Source: Competibacter_A sp003527885 (lineage in GTDB: Bacteria > Pseudomonadota > Gammaproteobacteria > Competibacterales > Competibacteraceae). Taken from it: a stretch of 7,232 bases of DNA. The notes under the pieces were generated by a model. The model had not been told where the DNA came from. It made no database searches and saw nothing but the letters and a program-made list of their open reading frames with translations. A program made the translations under genes and the position numbers. Positions 7,007 to 7,232 of the stretch are shown piece after piece; the first letter of the stretch is position 1; each line of letters opens with the position of its first letter. Where the stretch lies: NCBI GenBank assembly GCA_035442025.1, contig DAORPQ010000108.1, positions 1 through 7,232 on the forward strand. The letters run 5' to 3'.

Positions 7007-7052
7007 GTTTGCCGACCGTCGGATTCTGGCGGCGCGGTCCTCCTGGGCGATC

Positions 7053-7077
7053 TGGCCATCCGGTCAGCGGGTGGCCA
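7053..7077. terminator. Hairpin between convergent genes, candidate bidirectional terminator
   Basis: TGGCCATCCG (7053-7062) pairs with CGGGTGGCCA (7068-7077) as a 10-bp stem with one G-T wobble and a 5-base loop. It sits in the 101-base gap between the kinase stop and the stop of the oppositely transcribed secretion gene, where a terminator serving both is expected. No T-run follows on either strand, so it is not a classical intrinsic terminator. Confidence 0.4.
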
Positions 7078-7107
7078 AACAACGCTACAGAACCTTGCGG
7101 ACCGCCC

Positions 7108-7232
7108 TCATAAATTGACGCGCCCGAGCGGCTGGATGGTCACTTCCTGGGTCAGTTCCTGATAGGACAAGACCGGTAGTTCGTAAAGCTCCGGCTCGAT
7201 CAGCTTGCGCACGTAGCGGCGGATGTCCATCG
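7108..7232 (-). CDS. sctV: C-terminal end of a type III secretion export gate protein, SctV (LcrD/InvA/YscV) family, cut by the window edge
   Basis: Read on the - strand, the last 40 complete codons and a TGA (7108-7110) are visible, with the frame open to the right edge. The encoded tail includes DIRRYVRKLIEPELYELPVL, then SYQELTQEVTIQPLGRV and two final residues. The Arg-Arg-Tyr/Phe-x-Arg-Lys stretch, the LPVLSYQEL motif and a short terminal strand ending in PLG-x-V are what I recall for the extreme C-terminus of SctV proteins. SctV is a nonameric inner-membrane export gate whose cytoplasmic C-terminal ring receives substrates and chaperones. The flagellar paralogue FlhA is the main alternative; its tail differs around SYQEL and PLG. 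The ATG at 7230 is an internal Met, not a start. It is too short for a firm family assignment by eye, but the match is specific. It implies that a type III secretion operon continues to the right. Confidence 0.78.
   Translation of the reverse strand, partial: MDIRRYVRKLIEPELYELPVLSYQELTQEVTIQPLGRVNL

Noticed and set aside
1..7232. Search for tRNA or rRNA genes, CRISPR arrays, insertion sequences and attachment sites
   Set aside because: Nothing of this kind was seen; genes occupy nearly the whole window and the only gaps over 100 bases are 2562-2710 and 7007-7107.

Overview
The window comes from a GC-rich proteobacterium. A beta- or gammaproteobacterium is likely, judging from the protein style, the GC-rich codon use and an adjoining type III secretion gene, but no marker here fixes the genus. 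It is a dense signal-transduction locus of five regulatory genes that ends at what looks like the edge of a type III secretion cluster.

Layout. Positions 1-1790 (+) hold the 3' part of a membrane-bound hybrid histidine kinase: membrane segments, PAS, HisKA, HATPase and receiver. Its true start lies outside the window. Converging on it after a 27-base gap is a NarL/LuxR-type response regulator (1818-2561, -). A 149-base divergent intergenic region (2562-2710) follows, containing a perfect 14-bp palindrome. Then comes a compact + strand operon: an OmpR/PhoB-type response regulator (2711-3436), a secreted ABC-type substrate-binding protein (3438-4463) starting one base after the regulator's stop codon, and a second hybrid kinase (4502-7006) with a dCache-like periplasmic sensor, HAMP, coiled coil, HisKA, HATPase and receiver. 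From 7108 to the right edge, on the - strand, are the last 40 codons of a protein whose C-terminus matches the SctV (LcrD/InvA/YscV) type III export gate family.

How the genes may work together (inference). The substrate-binding protein has no permease or ATPase beside it. It is co-transcribed with a periplasmic-sensor kinase and a DNA-binding regulator, so it probably presents a ligand to the kinase as part of a three-component sensing system. The first kinase and the NarL-type regulator would be a second two-component pair. Neither kinase carries an Hpt domain in the visible sequence, so any relay through their receivers needs an Hpt protein from elsewhere, or else the receivers modulate the kinases directly. 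Proximity to sctV suggests that one or both systems could control type III secretion.

Composition is mosaic. Hand counts give about 37% GC in sampled 100-base stretches of the substrate-binding gene and the kinase sensor domain, against about 67% in the catalytic part of the same kinase.
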